Of a stretch of 30,341 nucleotides of DNA, positions 17,393 through 25,711 are shown piece after piece. Where the stretch lies: positions 1 through 30,341 of IMG/VR virus record IMGVR_UViG_3300033153_006210; one strand, written 5' to 3'. This stretch comes from a virus. Under the pieces are notes generated by a model. That model saw only the letters and a program-made list of their open reading frames with translations. It did no database searches and was not told where the DNA came from. Positions within the stretch are counted from its first letter, which is position 1. Each line of letters begins with the position of its first letter. The translations under genes and the position numbers were made by a program.

Positions 17393-20300
17393 AAACCTGT
17401 TCCAATGAAAGTAAATCGTCTCTGTTTGCAGTGTCAATTAAATTCTTTCGCACTGTTTTTTTACCCTCACTAACAACGTAATCCAGTAGCTCGTTTTTTT
17501 GTACGTCTGTAAGTTTTTTCCATCGAGGATTATTTATAATCTTAGGTAAAACATACTTCAAAGTAGTGCCTACGCTGTCTTGATATTGTTGATACCTTTT
17601 ATCGTTTAAGAACCAATCCGCACCTATACGTCTGCTCAATCCCCCAACAGTTACACCGGCTTTTTTCATCTCGTTCTGCACAAAGGGTGGAAGAGTCTTG
17701 AAGACTTTTCTACCTATATCCTGCTGCTCCTCTACCATTTTACCGATAAAATCATAATTAGTTCTTTCAGCTCTTATCTTTTCTTCCCGTAACTCAATCT
17801 GAGGATGAAATTCTTTGATAACCTTTTGTGCCTCTGGCCCTACCTCATCCCATTTTTGACCAAAAATTTGATAGGCAATCTCATCTTTATACATTTTTAG
17901 TTTTTTGTTATCAGTCATTGGGTAGGTCTGTACACCAACGCCATGAAAGGCTAATGTGCCCCCAATAGCCCCTTCAATCAAACCCTGGTATTTAAGAGCA
18001 TCGTATAAGTCTTGAATTACTAAAGGTGTCAGCATTCGAGCAGATTCCCGCAGAACACTTGTAGTGGTTAATTCCACCGGCTCTCCTGTAAAAGTTTCTC
18101 CCCTTTTTATATCAGCCGCCAATTGCATTGGGGGAGCAAACTTACTCTGTATAAACCGCCAAATTGTTTCCTCGGCATCAATTCCTTGAATTTCCCCGGT
18201 ATCCGTTACCTTGCGTTCACCAGTCATTAACTGAGCCATCAACCTTACCATAGGGGAAAACCCTGCCCAAGGGTCTATTCTCATATCACCATAACGAACT
18301 TTGCCCCAATCAGACGAGCGGGGGTCTTTTTCAACAGTAACCCCCTTAATCAAAGACAGCAGCCACAGTGTCCCCACCGTACTGCCAATCCAAACAGCTA
18401 ACTCTCGTGCCAAAGCTTTATTATAGTAGCGACCTTCGGGTCGAGTTAAAACAATATCTAAACCTACCCGCCCCCTTGCCACATTAAGCCGGGGAGAGAA
18501 AAAAACAGCATTTAACAAAGGGGCTAATTGCTTAGCTTTTTTTGGAAGCTCACCTCTGCCTGTAATATCATTAGTAACTGCGGCTATTTTATCATAATCT
18601 GAATCTGAGGCCCCTGTCCCCTCTAACTCAGCAGCCTTGTTTGCAAAATAGTTATACCGAGTAATATTCGCAGCAGTAGTATATGCCAAATTACTTCGTT
18701 TTATCACCTTACCAATACCATAAGGTAAATTTTCTGCTAACTGAGATTGAAAAAGCTCTTCTCTTTTGCCTTTTCTTTTAGAGCGGGGGTCTGTAAAATC
18801 AACATCGTGTTTAACGGCCTTATCATAATACTCACTTTTTTGAATATCACTCCAGACCTTATCTGCAACATACTGAGCATCCGGCGAAAGAAAAACTTGA
18901 TATGACTTCGCCATCATTTTACCAAATTGTTTAGGCATTGAAAATAAAGTCAACCAACCCTGTCGTCCACCAAAAGAAACGTCAAAAGAAGCCAACATTG
19001 CTCTTGGAATATTTAGCACATCCATCGCAAAATTCCAAAGAACCCCCTTTTTGGTTGTTCCCGCTGCCTGAACATTTTCTGCAAACTTAGCACCAAAGTG
19101 CTTTTCTAATAGCTTAAACTCACTACCCGTTGGTAAAACCCCTTGTTCAAAAATCTTATTAAAAGCTAACTCACAGTTCATTCTTTCAAAAGGCCTGAGT
19201 CTTGGGCTTCTCCTAATATCTAACCGTATAGACTCCACCTCATCTTGAGTAAATTCTGCCGTTTCTCCAATAGGCTTAAAAACCGGGCGACCCTCTAAGG
19301 CCCCACTTAATTTTTTCATTCCTTTGTATAATAGCTCTTTTTTACCACTTGCTTCTGTAATCTCTCTCGCTTCCCCAATTCTTTTGGCCCTCTCCTGTGA
19401 ACGCCTCTTTTCCATAAGCTGTAAGTCAGCCTTAGTTGCTTTCTGTATTTCCGCCGAAGCTCTCATCAACTTATCATTAGCTGTTTCTGTACTTATTTTT
19501 GTAGAAACTTTTACGTCCCTGTTATTCTTTTCTTCCAGAGAAATCTCTGTTCCCCCCTCTTTTCTTACCTCAAAAACACCCTCCGTACTCATACTCTCAC
19601 TTAAAACCGCAGCATAGGCATCTGCGTCTGTGGGGTTATCAAACTCACCAGCTAAGTTATCTGTGCCCGCCTTGTAAACTTTGTACGCCCCACCCTCTTG
19701 TGTTATGCTTTTCTCAGCCATTATCTTATCTTCTATTGAAGCGACCTCTCCTTCTCCCAGCTCCATAGCAGCTTCAACGTCCCTCTGTGCAAACTGCTCC
19801 TTTAAATTTCCAGAGGTCTCTGCCCCTGAATTAAAGTAATCAATTTGTTTTATTTGAGTTGCCTGGTTGATTCCACCTAAAGTCGCCCTTCCGCCTGCAA
19901 ATAAACCACCTGCCAAAGCACCCCCCGCAGCTTCCATTGCTCTGCGGGTAAGAAAATCACCAAAATCACCCTCTGGCTCAATGTTCCTCAACATCCAAGG
20001 CACTGCTTCACTTGTAGTACCCTGCAAAGATTCTTCTATAGCTTCTGCGGTAGCATGTTTTACCAGCTGCCCTGTAACTTTTCCACCCGTTTTTGCCAGT
20101 TCTTTCCAAGCTTTGTTACGGGCAAGGTGTTTTATCGCCTGAAGTGAGGTTCCTTTGCCAATCCTCATTAACCTACCAAAACCCCAAGCTTCAATAAGAC
20201 CGTTTATTCCACCAACAATTAGTCTTTCCTTGTCCGCCTCTGCGTCAGTTGCTCCAGTTGCTTTTGCACTATCATAGGCCTCTTCCCCCATAATACCAAA

Positions 20301-20765
20301 AGCAGCCATAAAAGCCCCAACCGGCCCAGCAGTTAGCCCCCCGACAGTAGTAGCTGCCATATAAAGGGCTGCTCCACCAAAAACATCCGCTGCAAATCTT
20401 TTAGCACTGGGTGTAGGAGACCGGAGCGTTCTTGGGTCTTTTGTAGCCCACTCTGCGGTCTCTTCAAATTTACCCGCCTGTTTTCCTATCCAGTTTAACC
20501 CAGGTTTATCTGCAAGAACAGAAAGATGGTGAATTGAGCCTGCCAATTTACCAAGCACGCTTGCAGTATTTCTTTCTAAACTATCTGATAATTGGTAAAA
20601 AAATGGCTTATCTTTTGCTTGTGCCTCAATATAAGGAGCACCAGGGTCTCCTGTTGGAATCCGAGTTAACGGTTGAATTTCAGGAGGTCTATCAACAAGA
20701 TGTGCAAACCTATTTATAGAAGTTTCAGTAACGTTGGATTTAAGATGTGCAAATCTATTTTCCAT
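17382..20765 (-). CDS. large internal/ejection-type virion protein (1127 aa)
   Basis: ATG at 20765 behind AAAGGG. The N-terminus has two copies of NRFAHL (residues 3-8 and about 18-23), like the repeated NPFDQFD-type motif at the start of phage polyvalent/ejection proteins. A Gly/Ala-rich hydrophobic region follows (GGAALYMAATTVGGLTAGPV), then long helical stretches. The C-terminal half contains LLNAVFFSPRLNVARGRVG and VEKDPRSSDWGKVRYGDMRI, then DPWAGFSPMVRLMAQLMTG, a motif set that I recall from large phage internal virion proteins. It probably enters the host with or before the DNA. No transglycosylase or polymerase motif seen. Confidence 0.7.
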   Translation of the reverse strand: MENRFAHLKSNVTETSINRFAHLVDRPPEIQPLTRIPTGDPGAPYIEAQAKDKPFFYQLSDSLERNTASVLGKLAGSIHHLSVLADKPGLNWIGKQAGKFEETAEWATKDPRTLRSPTPSAKRFAADVFGGAALYMAATTVGGLTAGPVGAFMAAFGIMGEEAYDSAKATGATDAEADKERLIVGGINGLIEAWGFGRLMRIGKGTSLQAIKHLARNKAWKELAKTGGKVTGQLVKHATAEAIEESLQGTTSEAVPWMLRNIEPEGDFGDFLTRRAMEAAGGALAGGLFAGGRATLGGINQATQIKQIDYFNSGAETSGNLKEQFAQRDVEAAMELGEGEVASIEDKIMAEKSITQEGGAYKVYKAGTDNLAGEFDNPTDADAYAAVLSESMSTEGVFEVRKEGGTEISLEEKNNRDVKVSTKISTETANDKLMRASAEIQKATKADLQLMEKRRSQERAKRIGEAREITEASGKKELLYKGMKKLSGALEGRPVFKPIGETAEFTQDEVESIRLDIRRSPRLRPFERMNCELAFNKIFEQGVLPTGSEFKLLEKHFGAKFAENVQAAGTTKKGVLWNFAMDVLNIPRAMLASFDVSFGGRQGWLTLFSMPKQFGKMMAKSYQVFLSPDAQYVADKVWSDIQKSEYYDKAVKHDVDFTDPRSKRKGKREELFQSQLAENLPYGIGKVIKRSNLAYTTAANITRYNYFANKAAELEGTGASDSDYDKIAAVTNDITGRGELPKKAKQLAPLLNAVFFSPRLNVARGRVGLDIVLTRPEGRYYNKALARELAVWIGSTVGTLWLLSLIKGVTVEKDPRSSDWGKVRYGDMRIDPWAGFSPMVRLMAQLMTGERKVTDTGEIQGIDAEETIWRFIQSKFAPPMQLAADIKRGETFTGEPVELTTTSVLRESARMLTPLVIQDLYDALKYQGLIEGAIGGTLAFHGVGVQTYPMTDNKKLKMYKDEIAYQIFGQKWDEVGPEAQKVIKEFHPQIELREEKIRAERTNYDFIGKMVEEQQDIGRKVFKTLPPFVQNEMKKAGVTVGGLSRRIGADWFLNDKRYQQYQDSVGTTLKYVLPKIINNPRWKKLTDVQKNELLDYVVSEGKKTVRKNLIDTANRDDLLSLEQVYAR

Positions 20766-20780
20766 TTATATCCCTTTAAA

Positions 20781-21407
20781 CTAACCAGGCCAACCAAAAG
20801 GTTCACGCATTGAGCTTTTCAAAACAGGCGTTTTTCTTCCCTCTCCAATAAGAGTTTTATAAACTTCCGCTATTTTACCTAAATCCCCTTCTGCCAAAAT
20901 TTCTCGTACCGTTACTTGTTCCGCACTGTTCATGTTAGGCAGCTCTTCTTGAATCTTTTTAGTAAACACCTCTAAATTTGCCCGCCTTGCAGCTTCCCGC
21001 TCTGCTTTTTCTCTGGCCGCAACTGCTTCTGGATTTTTTGCCGCATTTATTGCTGTGATTCTATCTCTTTGTTCTGGGCTTAAATCTTTTGGTAAAGTCC
21101 TTTCCCCCATTGCAGCTCTCACCGCTTCCCCCATCCAATTTATGGGCTGCCCCGTTCTCTTTGGAGTTGGCAGCCCTTTAACTTTCATAACCGCATCCTG
21201 ATATTGTTGGGCAGTCAAATAGCCATCCCCACCCATTTCCACAGGAGCTTTTTCTGCCAAGGCCTTGAGCTTAGCGTCTAACTCTTGTTGCTGTCTTTGT
21301 TCCTGCATTAGTTGATTTTGAAACATAGCTTCTCGTCTGGCTCGCTGCCTGATATTTGTGCATATCCAGATAAGCATCAAACTCAGCCATCTCTTTTTGA
21401 TGTGCAA
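20781..21407 (-). CDS. virion-associated Ala/Gln-rich protein, C-terminal part (frame-broken)
   Basis: From about 21350 leftward this frame encodes RQRARREAMFQNQLMQEQRQ and a long charged helical protein ending FGWPG. The nominal start at 21407 (MHIKKRWLSL) has no binding site and is an out-of-frame reading of the overlapping gene at 21271-21567. Joining KY (upstream frame) to RQRARREAMF through a single-base (+1) shift near 21351 gives a continuous protein of about 261 residues. Position next to the ejection protein suggests a structural or internal virion role. Confidence 0.6.
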   Translation of the reverse strand: MHIKKRWLSLMLIWICTNIRQRARREAMFQNQLMQEQRQQQELDAKLKALAEKAPVEMGGDGYLTAQQYQDAVMKVKGLPTPKRTGQPINWMGEAVRAAMGERTLPKDLSPEQRDRITAINAAKNPEAVAAREKAEREAARRANLEVFTKKIQEELPNMNSAEQVTVREILAEGDLGKIAEVYKTLIGEGRKTPVLKSSMREPFGWPG

Positions 21408-21567
21408 GCTGTCTTTCTTGTGCAGCAGTTTGAGCCTGTATCTGCATCATTTGCCTGTTTATTGCATCTTGCCTTGCAGCAGCTTCGCGGGCGGCTGTAG
21501 CCTGGCCAGCAAGCTGACCTAACCGAGCGTATGTTCCTACATCTGCGTGCGAAACTCTTATACCCAT
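21271..21567 (-). CDS. virion-associated Ala/Gln-rich protein, N-terminal part (frame-broken)
   Basis: ATG at 21567 behind AAGGAG. MGIRVSHADVGTYARLGQLA, then Ala/Gln-rich helices (MMQIQAQTAAQERQLAHQKE), is typical of small proteins encoded beside podovirus ejection proteins. Beyond MHKYQ (about residue 72) this frame becomes Ser/Thr-rich and stops, while the overlapping frame continues the same helical composition. It is therefore read as the N-terminal part of a gene that continues to 20781. Confidence 0.6.
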   Translation of the reverse strand: MGIRVSHADVGTYARLGQLAGQATAAREAAARQDAINRQMMQIQAQTAAQERQLAHQKEMAEFDAYLDMHKYQAASQTRSYVSKSTNAGTKTATRVRR

Positions 21568-21578
21568 AAATCAACTCC

Positions 21579-21776
21579 TTACTCTTTTTCCAAAGGTTCA
21601 GGGTTTATCTCAAACAATGTTATGTTTTTTACATACTTTTGTTTTGCTCTTTTTATTGCATTTTCAAAAAAGTCAGAGCACTGTCGATTTATTTCAGCCC
21701 TTATATCTTCTTTGGTGTATCCCAGGTATCTCAAAGCTCTTTTTCCATCATCTGTAATTTCAATCGTAACGTCCAT
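21579..21776 (-). CDS. hypothetical protein (65 aa)
   Basis: ATG at 21776 behind GAAAGGA. MDVTIEITDDGKRALRYLGY, then KEDIRAEINRQCSDFFENAI suggests an N-terminal strand followed by charged helices. No known motif. Located between the tail fibre and the Ala/Gln-rich virion protein, so a minor virion or assembly role is possible. Confidence 0.65.
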   Translation of the reverse strand: MDVTIEITDDGKRALRYLGYTKEDIRAEINRQCSDFFENAIKRAKQKYVKNITLFEINPEPLEKE

Positions 21777-21798
21777 AAAATCCTTTCGTTAATTTTTC

Positions 21799-24700
21799 CT
21801 ATACAAAAGCAATTTGATGGTCTGTTCCCCCATCATCAGTAAACCAAAGTGTGTTCGGTGTAGTGTTTTTAACCCATATCTGGCCATAGCCAGCAATGCT
21901 TGTTTGTGCTGTAGCTCTTTCTTTTAACTCTAATGGAGCATTAAACATATTTATATCATCTGTTCCCTCTTGATATATTGAATATGCTGTGCCTACCAAA
22001 GCATTTGATTGGTCTTGTATCCATAAGCCATAATTTGTAGTAATCTCCCCAGTACTGGTAAAAAATGGCGAACTTACCATTAAAGCCGCAGCTTTAGTTA
22101 TGTTCCCAGTACCGGTACTAACAACAGCAAATGTTGCACCCTTTGCCAAAGCTACCAAACCCGACCCTGCTTGATAAACTTGACACACCAAACCAGTAAT
22201 ATGATTCGTAACCTGGAACGCAGAATTATGTATAGTAACGTATTTAGCTGCTGTTGCATAATTAGCATTTGCTGTTGGAGAAAAGTTTGTTACTGCAATA
22301 AGACCGATATGACCCCCTGTTGTAAAAGTAACATCGTGTGTAATTGCCCCATTTATATCAAGCCCACCAAATGTAGGAGCAGCATCTGAACTATAATCCT
22401 GGCTTACAATAGCATCATCTTCGACAGTAAGCATTTTACTCGCAGCAGAAAAATCCAATGCTCCCGCGTTTGTAGCACAAGCGGTTAGTAAATTAGCCGC
22501 TGTATAGTTTGCCGCCGTTAGTGCTCCTGTAATGTTAGCCGTGGATGACACTGTAAGTTTTCCGGTAACTTCTACCTGGTCATCCGTATTATTAAACACA
22601 AGCATTGGCGAATTATCACTATAGCCAACACCACCATTATCTGTCATCAACAATATGTTGCCAGTTACCTGAACATCCCCTGTAACAGCTAACATTCCCG
22701 GTACAACAATATCACCATCTGCTTCAATCTGAATTGCCTGGTTTGTTGTTACCGAACCAACCCAACCAGCATCCGGGATTATGATATTAGACGAATAAGT
22801 GGCTGTGCCTGTTATAACTACATCACCAGCATAAGTAACGGTAGTCCCAGCTACCGTTATAGCAACTCCAGCAGTTCCACCTATTTGTAAATCATCTTCG
22901 TAAGCCCGGACATAATAGGAATCTATTGTATCGTCGTAATCCGCCCCTGTGTATAAGTTTAAGGTCCCACCATAAACCCCTGCACTTGGGCCATAGGCAG
23001 TTATTATTCCTCTGGTAGTATCACCCACCCCAGCAATAATGCTTCCACTTGCTACGTAAAAATCAACGTTGCTACGATTTCTTGTTACCCCTATATCTAA
23101 AGATGAAACTCCGCCAATTTCCAAAGATAGGTCTCCAGAAGCCCTGTTGATACTTCCACAAGTAACCTCACCGGAGCTAACTGTAAGATTTACACCTGTG
23201 ATATTATTAAACTGGACATCGTCTGCTATACCTAAACCTATTGAAGTTCGTGCTGTAGCTCCAGACTCAGCAACCCAGGTAGAGCCATCTCCTACAATAA
23301 AGTTACTGTCGGTAGGAGTAAGCGCCATTATTGCAGCACCTAATGTATGCTCCGCAGCAGTAAGATGATAATACTCGTTAGCTTGCCCCCCTTGCAACCC
23401 AGCTAACTCATTGTGGTCAACTGTAATATCCCGCTCAAATGTAAAATACTCTACGTTTTCTACAACCAGGTTATCTGAACCTTGCCGGATTATAACCTTA
23501 GCTAATAAACACCCCATCTTGTCTATAATAGGGGGCAAGTTTGCTGGAATATCATCATTCTCTGCGTCTGTCAAAGTACTGTTAATTTGGCCATACACTA
23601 CTATAATATGCTCGTCATCTGGATGAACAAATATCCAGTTGGTTGTATATTTATTTACTGTAAGATTTGCTAATCCCGTACCGGCTTCTACATTATTATA
23701 CTGAACATTATCTAATGCAGTATAATGAGCACCACCATTGTTGTCTTTAACCTCTTTAACCCAAGCAGAAGTTGTTGGGTTATAGTAAAAATAATCAAAT
23801 GTATCAGTATCAGATGTATCTTTTTCTGAAAATGAGTATTGATTTATTCCACGATAAAAATAGCCTGAACTAATTGTAAAGTTCCGTGTTCCTGTACTTG
23901 CTACTGCACAACCAGAGCTTTTTTCAATATTGCGTAATTTACTGGCCCTATGATGTAGTTTTCTTACACCGTCATTAAGCCTTAATCCTGCAATAGAATA
24001 GTGTAAAGTATCATCGGCTTCTTTGAGACAATGCCCTATTCCGATTGCATTGGTTCCGGCAGGACTACTTTCAGAAGTAGCTATTGTACAAGGTTCCCCG
24101 TATGTCAATATGATGTTATAAAAGACGTCCGCAGCAGCAAGGGCCACGTTATCTTGCTCAGCCAAGGTTACTTTCGTGAGTGTCCCGGTCTCAGAATCAG
24201 TAGTTCTGAGCATCGCTGTCAAAGCACCAACTTTGACCGTACCAGCATTTGTCCCTTCTGATATTTCACCACCTGTCATAATCATCGGGGATAGTGCAGT
24301 ATTTGTGTTTATAAACACAGGGTATGAGTCTGTGTCTATATCTTGTGGGGTTGAGAGCGTAATTGAACCAGCCCCGTTTGTTACTAAGACTTGCTTAGCT
24401 GTTTCAGTTAATGCAGCAAGCACTGGGTCAGCACCAGCGCTGCCGATGGGAATTTGTCCGTTCGTTGCTACGCCCAAAGCCGTAATTGGGTCTGTTCCCG
24501 AACCCGCCAATAAAGAGTGGTTTGTTAGAGTATCTGTACCTATTCCCCCCTTGCTGACTATTAGCGGATTGACAATCCCTACGGTTATTGTTCCATCACC
24601 GTCATCAGCAATGTCTATTTCGTTTGCTGTTCCAGACACCCAGTTTGTTAAATCCGAAACAGAGGTTAGTTGTTTGCTTACATCAGTTTGAACTAACTGA

Positions 24701-24867
24701 CTTGCGGTAAGTCCATCTAAAGTAAGCCCCTCAAAAGTGGGCGAAGCATCTGTACCGAGACGCAGATGACCTAACTGCTGTAGTGCCTGCCGAGTTTTTA
24801 CCGAAAATTCAATGGCACTGTTCCAACTATCTCGTTTTATAATATGTGGTATATTTGTTAAAGACAT
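21799..24867 (-). CDS. tail fibre / receptor-binding-type protein (1022 aa)
   Basis: ATG at 24867; binding site weak (AAAGAAA). Long, Gly/Thr/Ser/Asn/Asp-rich, few charged residues and regular short beta repeats throughout, the composition of a trimeric beta-structured fibre. Two copies of the phage fibre motif are present: SPTFEGLTLDGLTASQLV (about 43-60) and APTFGGLDINGAI (C-terminal third). The C-terminus (GYGQIWVKNTTPNTLWFTDD) resembles the end of many environmental phage fibres, where W-F-TDD-G precedes the terminus. Likely host-receptor recognition; ligand unknown. Confidence 0.8.
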   Translation of the reverse strand: MSLTNIPHIIKRDSWNSAIEFSVKTRQALQQLGHLRLGTDASPTFEGLTLDGLTASQLVQTDVSKQLTSVSDLTNWVSGTANEIDIADDGDGTITVGIVNPLIVSKGGIGTDTLTNHSLLAGSGTDPITALGVATNGQIPIGSAGADPVLAALTETAKQVLVTNGAGSITLSTPQDIDTDSYPVFINTNTALSPMIMTGGEISEGTNAGTVKVGALTAMLRTTDSETGTLTKVTLAEQDNVALAAADVFYNIILTYGEPCTIATSESSPAGTNAIGIGHCLKEADDTLHYSIAGLRLNDGVRKLHHRASKLRNIEKSSGCAVASTGTRNFTISSGYFYRGINQYSFSEKDTSDTDTFDYFYYNPTTSAWVKEVKDNNGGAHYTALDNVQYNNVEAGTGLANLTVNKYTTNWIFVHPDDEHIIVVYGQINSTLTDAENDDIPANLPPIIDKMGCLLAKVIIRQGSDNLVVENVEYFTFERDITVDHNELAGLQGGQANEYYHLTAAEHTLGAAIMALTPTDSNFIVGDGSTWVAESGATARTSIGLGIADDVQFNNITGVNLTVSSGEVTCGSINRASGDLSLEIGGVSSLDIGVTRNRSNVDFYVASGSIIAGVGDTTRGIITAYGPSAGVYGGTLNLYTGADYDDTIDSYYVRAYEDDLQIGGTAGVAITVAGTTVTYAGDVVITGTATYSSNIIIPDAGWVGSVTTNQAIQIEADGDIVVPGMLAVTGDVQVTGNILLMTDNGGVGYSDNSPMLVFNNTDDQVEVTGKLTVSSTANITGALTAANYTAANLLTACATNAGALDFSAASKMLTVEDDAIVSQDYSSDAAPTFGGLDINGAITHDVTFTTGGHIGLIAVTNFSPTANANYATAAKYVTIHNSAFQVTNHITGLVCQVYQAGSGLVALAKGATFAVVSTGTGNITKAAALMVSSPFFTSTGEITTNYGLWIQDQSNALVGTAYSIYQEGTDDINMFNAPLELKERATAQTSIAGYGQIWVKNTTPNTLWFTDDGGTDHQIAFV

Positions 24868-24886
24868 TTAGTTTCTTTGAAACTTA

Positions 24887-25711
24887 TTAGGCATACGGGT
24901 TGTAAGAGTATTTTTTCATTGTTTCACTTACGCTTTCGTATGGGCTGATTCCCGTAAATGGCGTAAAATAAGGGTTACGGTACTGCTCTGGAGTCGCGTA
25001 GCCCCTGACAGCCCCGTGAGCTTCGGCAAGGTCTCCAGAATATCTCCAAGTTCCGCCACCCATATAAGTAGCACCACTTCTTGACATTTCCATCCCCGCT
25101 TGAGACATACTGGGCGGCCCTTTTACATATTGATATTGTGGAGTAGGCCTTCCACCAAAACCACGGCCCCCACTTCCGCCGCTGCCTCCAGTAGGCATAA
25201 AAGAGGAAGTATAGGGACTTGGCCTTGTGCTCCCTTGACCACCCCCACCACGCCCTCCGGTAGCATAAGACCCAGTACGCCTACTTGGTTGATTAGAAGC
25301 TTGTGCTGCCAATTGTGCAACTGTGGCATAGTCAGGCCCAATATCTTCACGAGCTTGAATTGCAGTAGCCTTGCCACCCAAGGCCTGAGCAAGCCTCCCC
25401 ATACGAACATCCTCAAGCTTTAATCTCGCAGGCATACCAACTTCGGCCTCCCACTTTTGACCCAATCCCGCTGTTATGGAAGTCCCAAACAAGCCGGAGC
25501 TAATTAAATCCTGGGTCTCCGCCGCAACTGTTCTACCCTTTTCTCTCTCAAGTTCCGCTTCGGCACCTTTCAGATATTCCCCACCAGGCTGATATTGAGA
25601 TATAATTTTATCATATATCGCTAAAGCCTGTGCATACCTTTGCTCGTTAGATAAACGTGCAGCTTCTTGCTGCTCAGTAAACTTACCTATTATTTCATCA
25701 ATATTTGCCAT
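24887..25711 (-). CDS. glycine-rich virion-associated protein (274 aa)
   Basis: ATG at 25711 behind GGGAG. Residues 1-115 are helical and charged (IDEIIGKFTEQQEAARLSNE, then EYLKGAEAELEREKGR). Residues about 150-195 form a Gly/Ser-rich linker (GGRGGGGQGS, GGSGGSGGRGFGG). The C-terminus is aromatic (RNPYFTPF, KKYSYNPYA). Placement between the nozzle-like and fibre genes suggests a tail or internal virion protein. No family recognised. Confidence 0.65.
   Translation of the reverse strand: MANIDEIIGKFTEQQEAARLSNEQRYAQALAIYDKIISQYQPGGEYLKGAEAELEREKGRTVAAETQDLISSGLFGTSITAGLGQKWEAEVGMPARLKLEDVRMGRLAQALGGKATAIQAREDIGPDYATVAQLAAQASNQPSRRTGSYATGGRGGGGQGSTRPSPYTSSFMPTGGSGGSGGRGFGGRPTPQYQYVKGPPSMSQAGMEMSRSGATYMGGGTWRYSGDLAEAHGAVRGYATPEQYRNPYFTPFTGISPYESVSETMKKYSYNPYA

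Noticed and set aside
24176-24691. 171-codon plus-strand frame opposite the tail fibre
   Set aside because: Mirror reading of a repetitive Thr/Gly/Asp-rich gene; no binding site, no matching neighbours.
25123-25416. 97-codon minus-strand frame within the glycine-rich gene
   Set aside because: Alternate-frame shadow of the Gly/Ser-rich linker; the longer gene has the SD and the conserved start.
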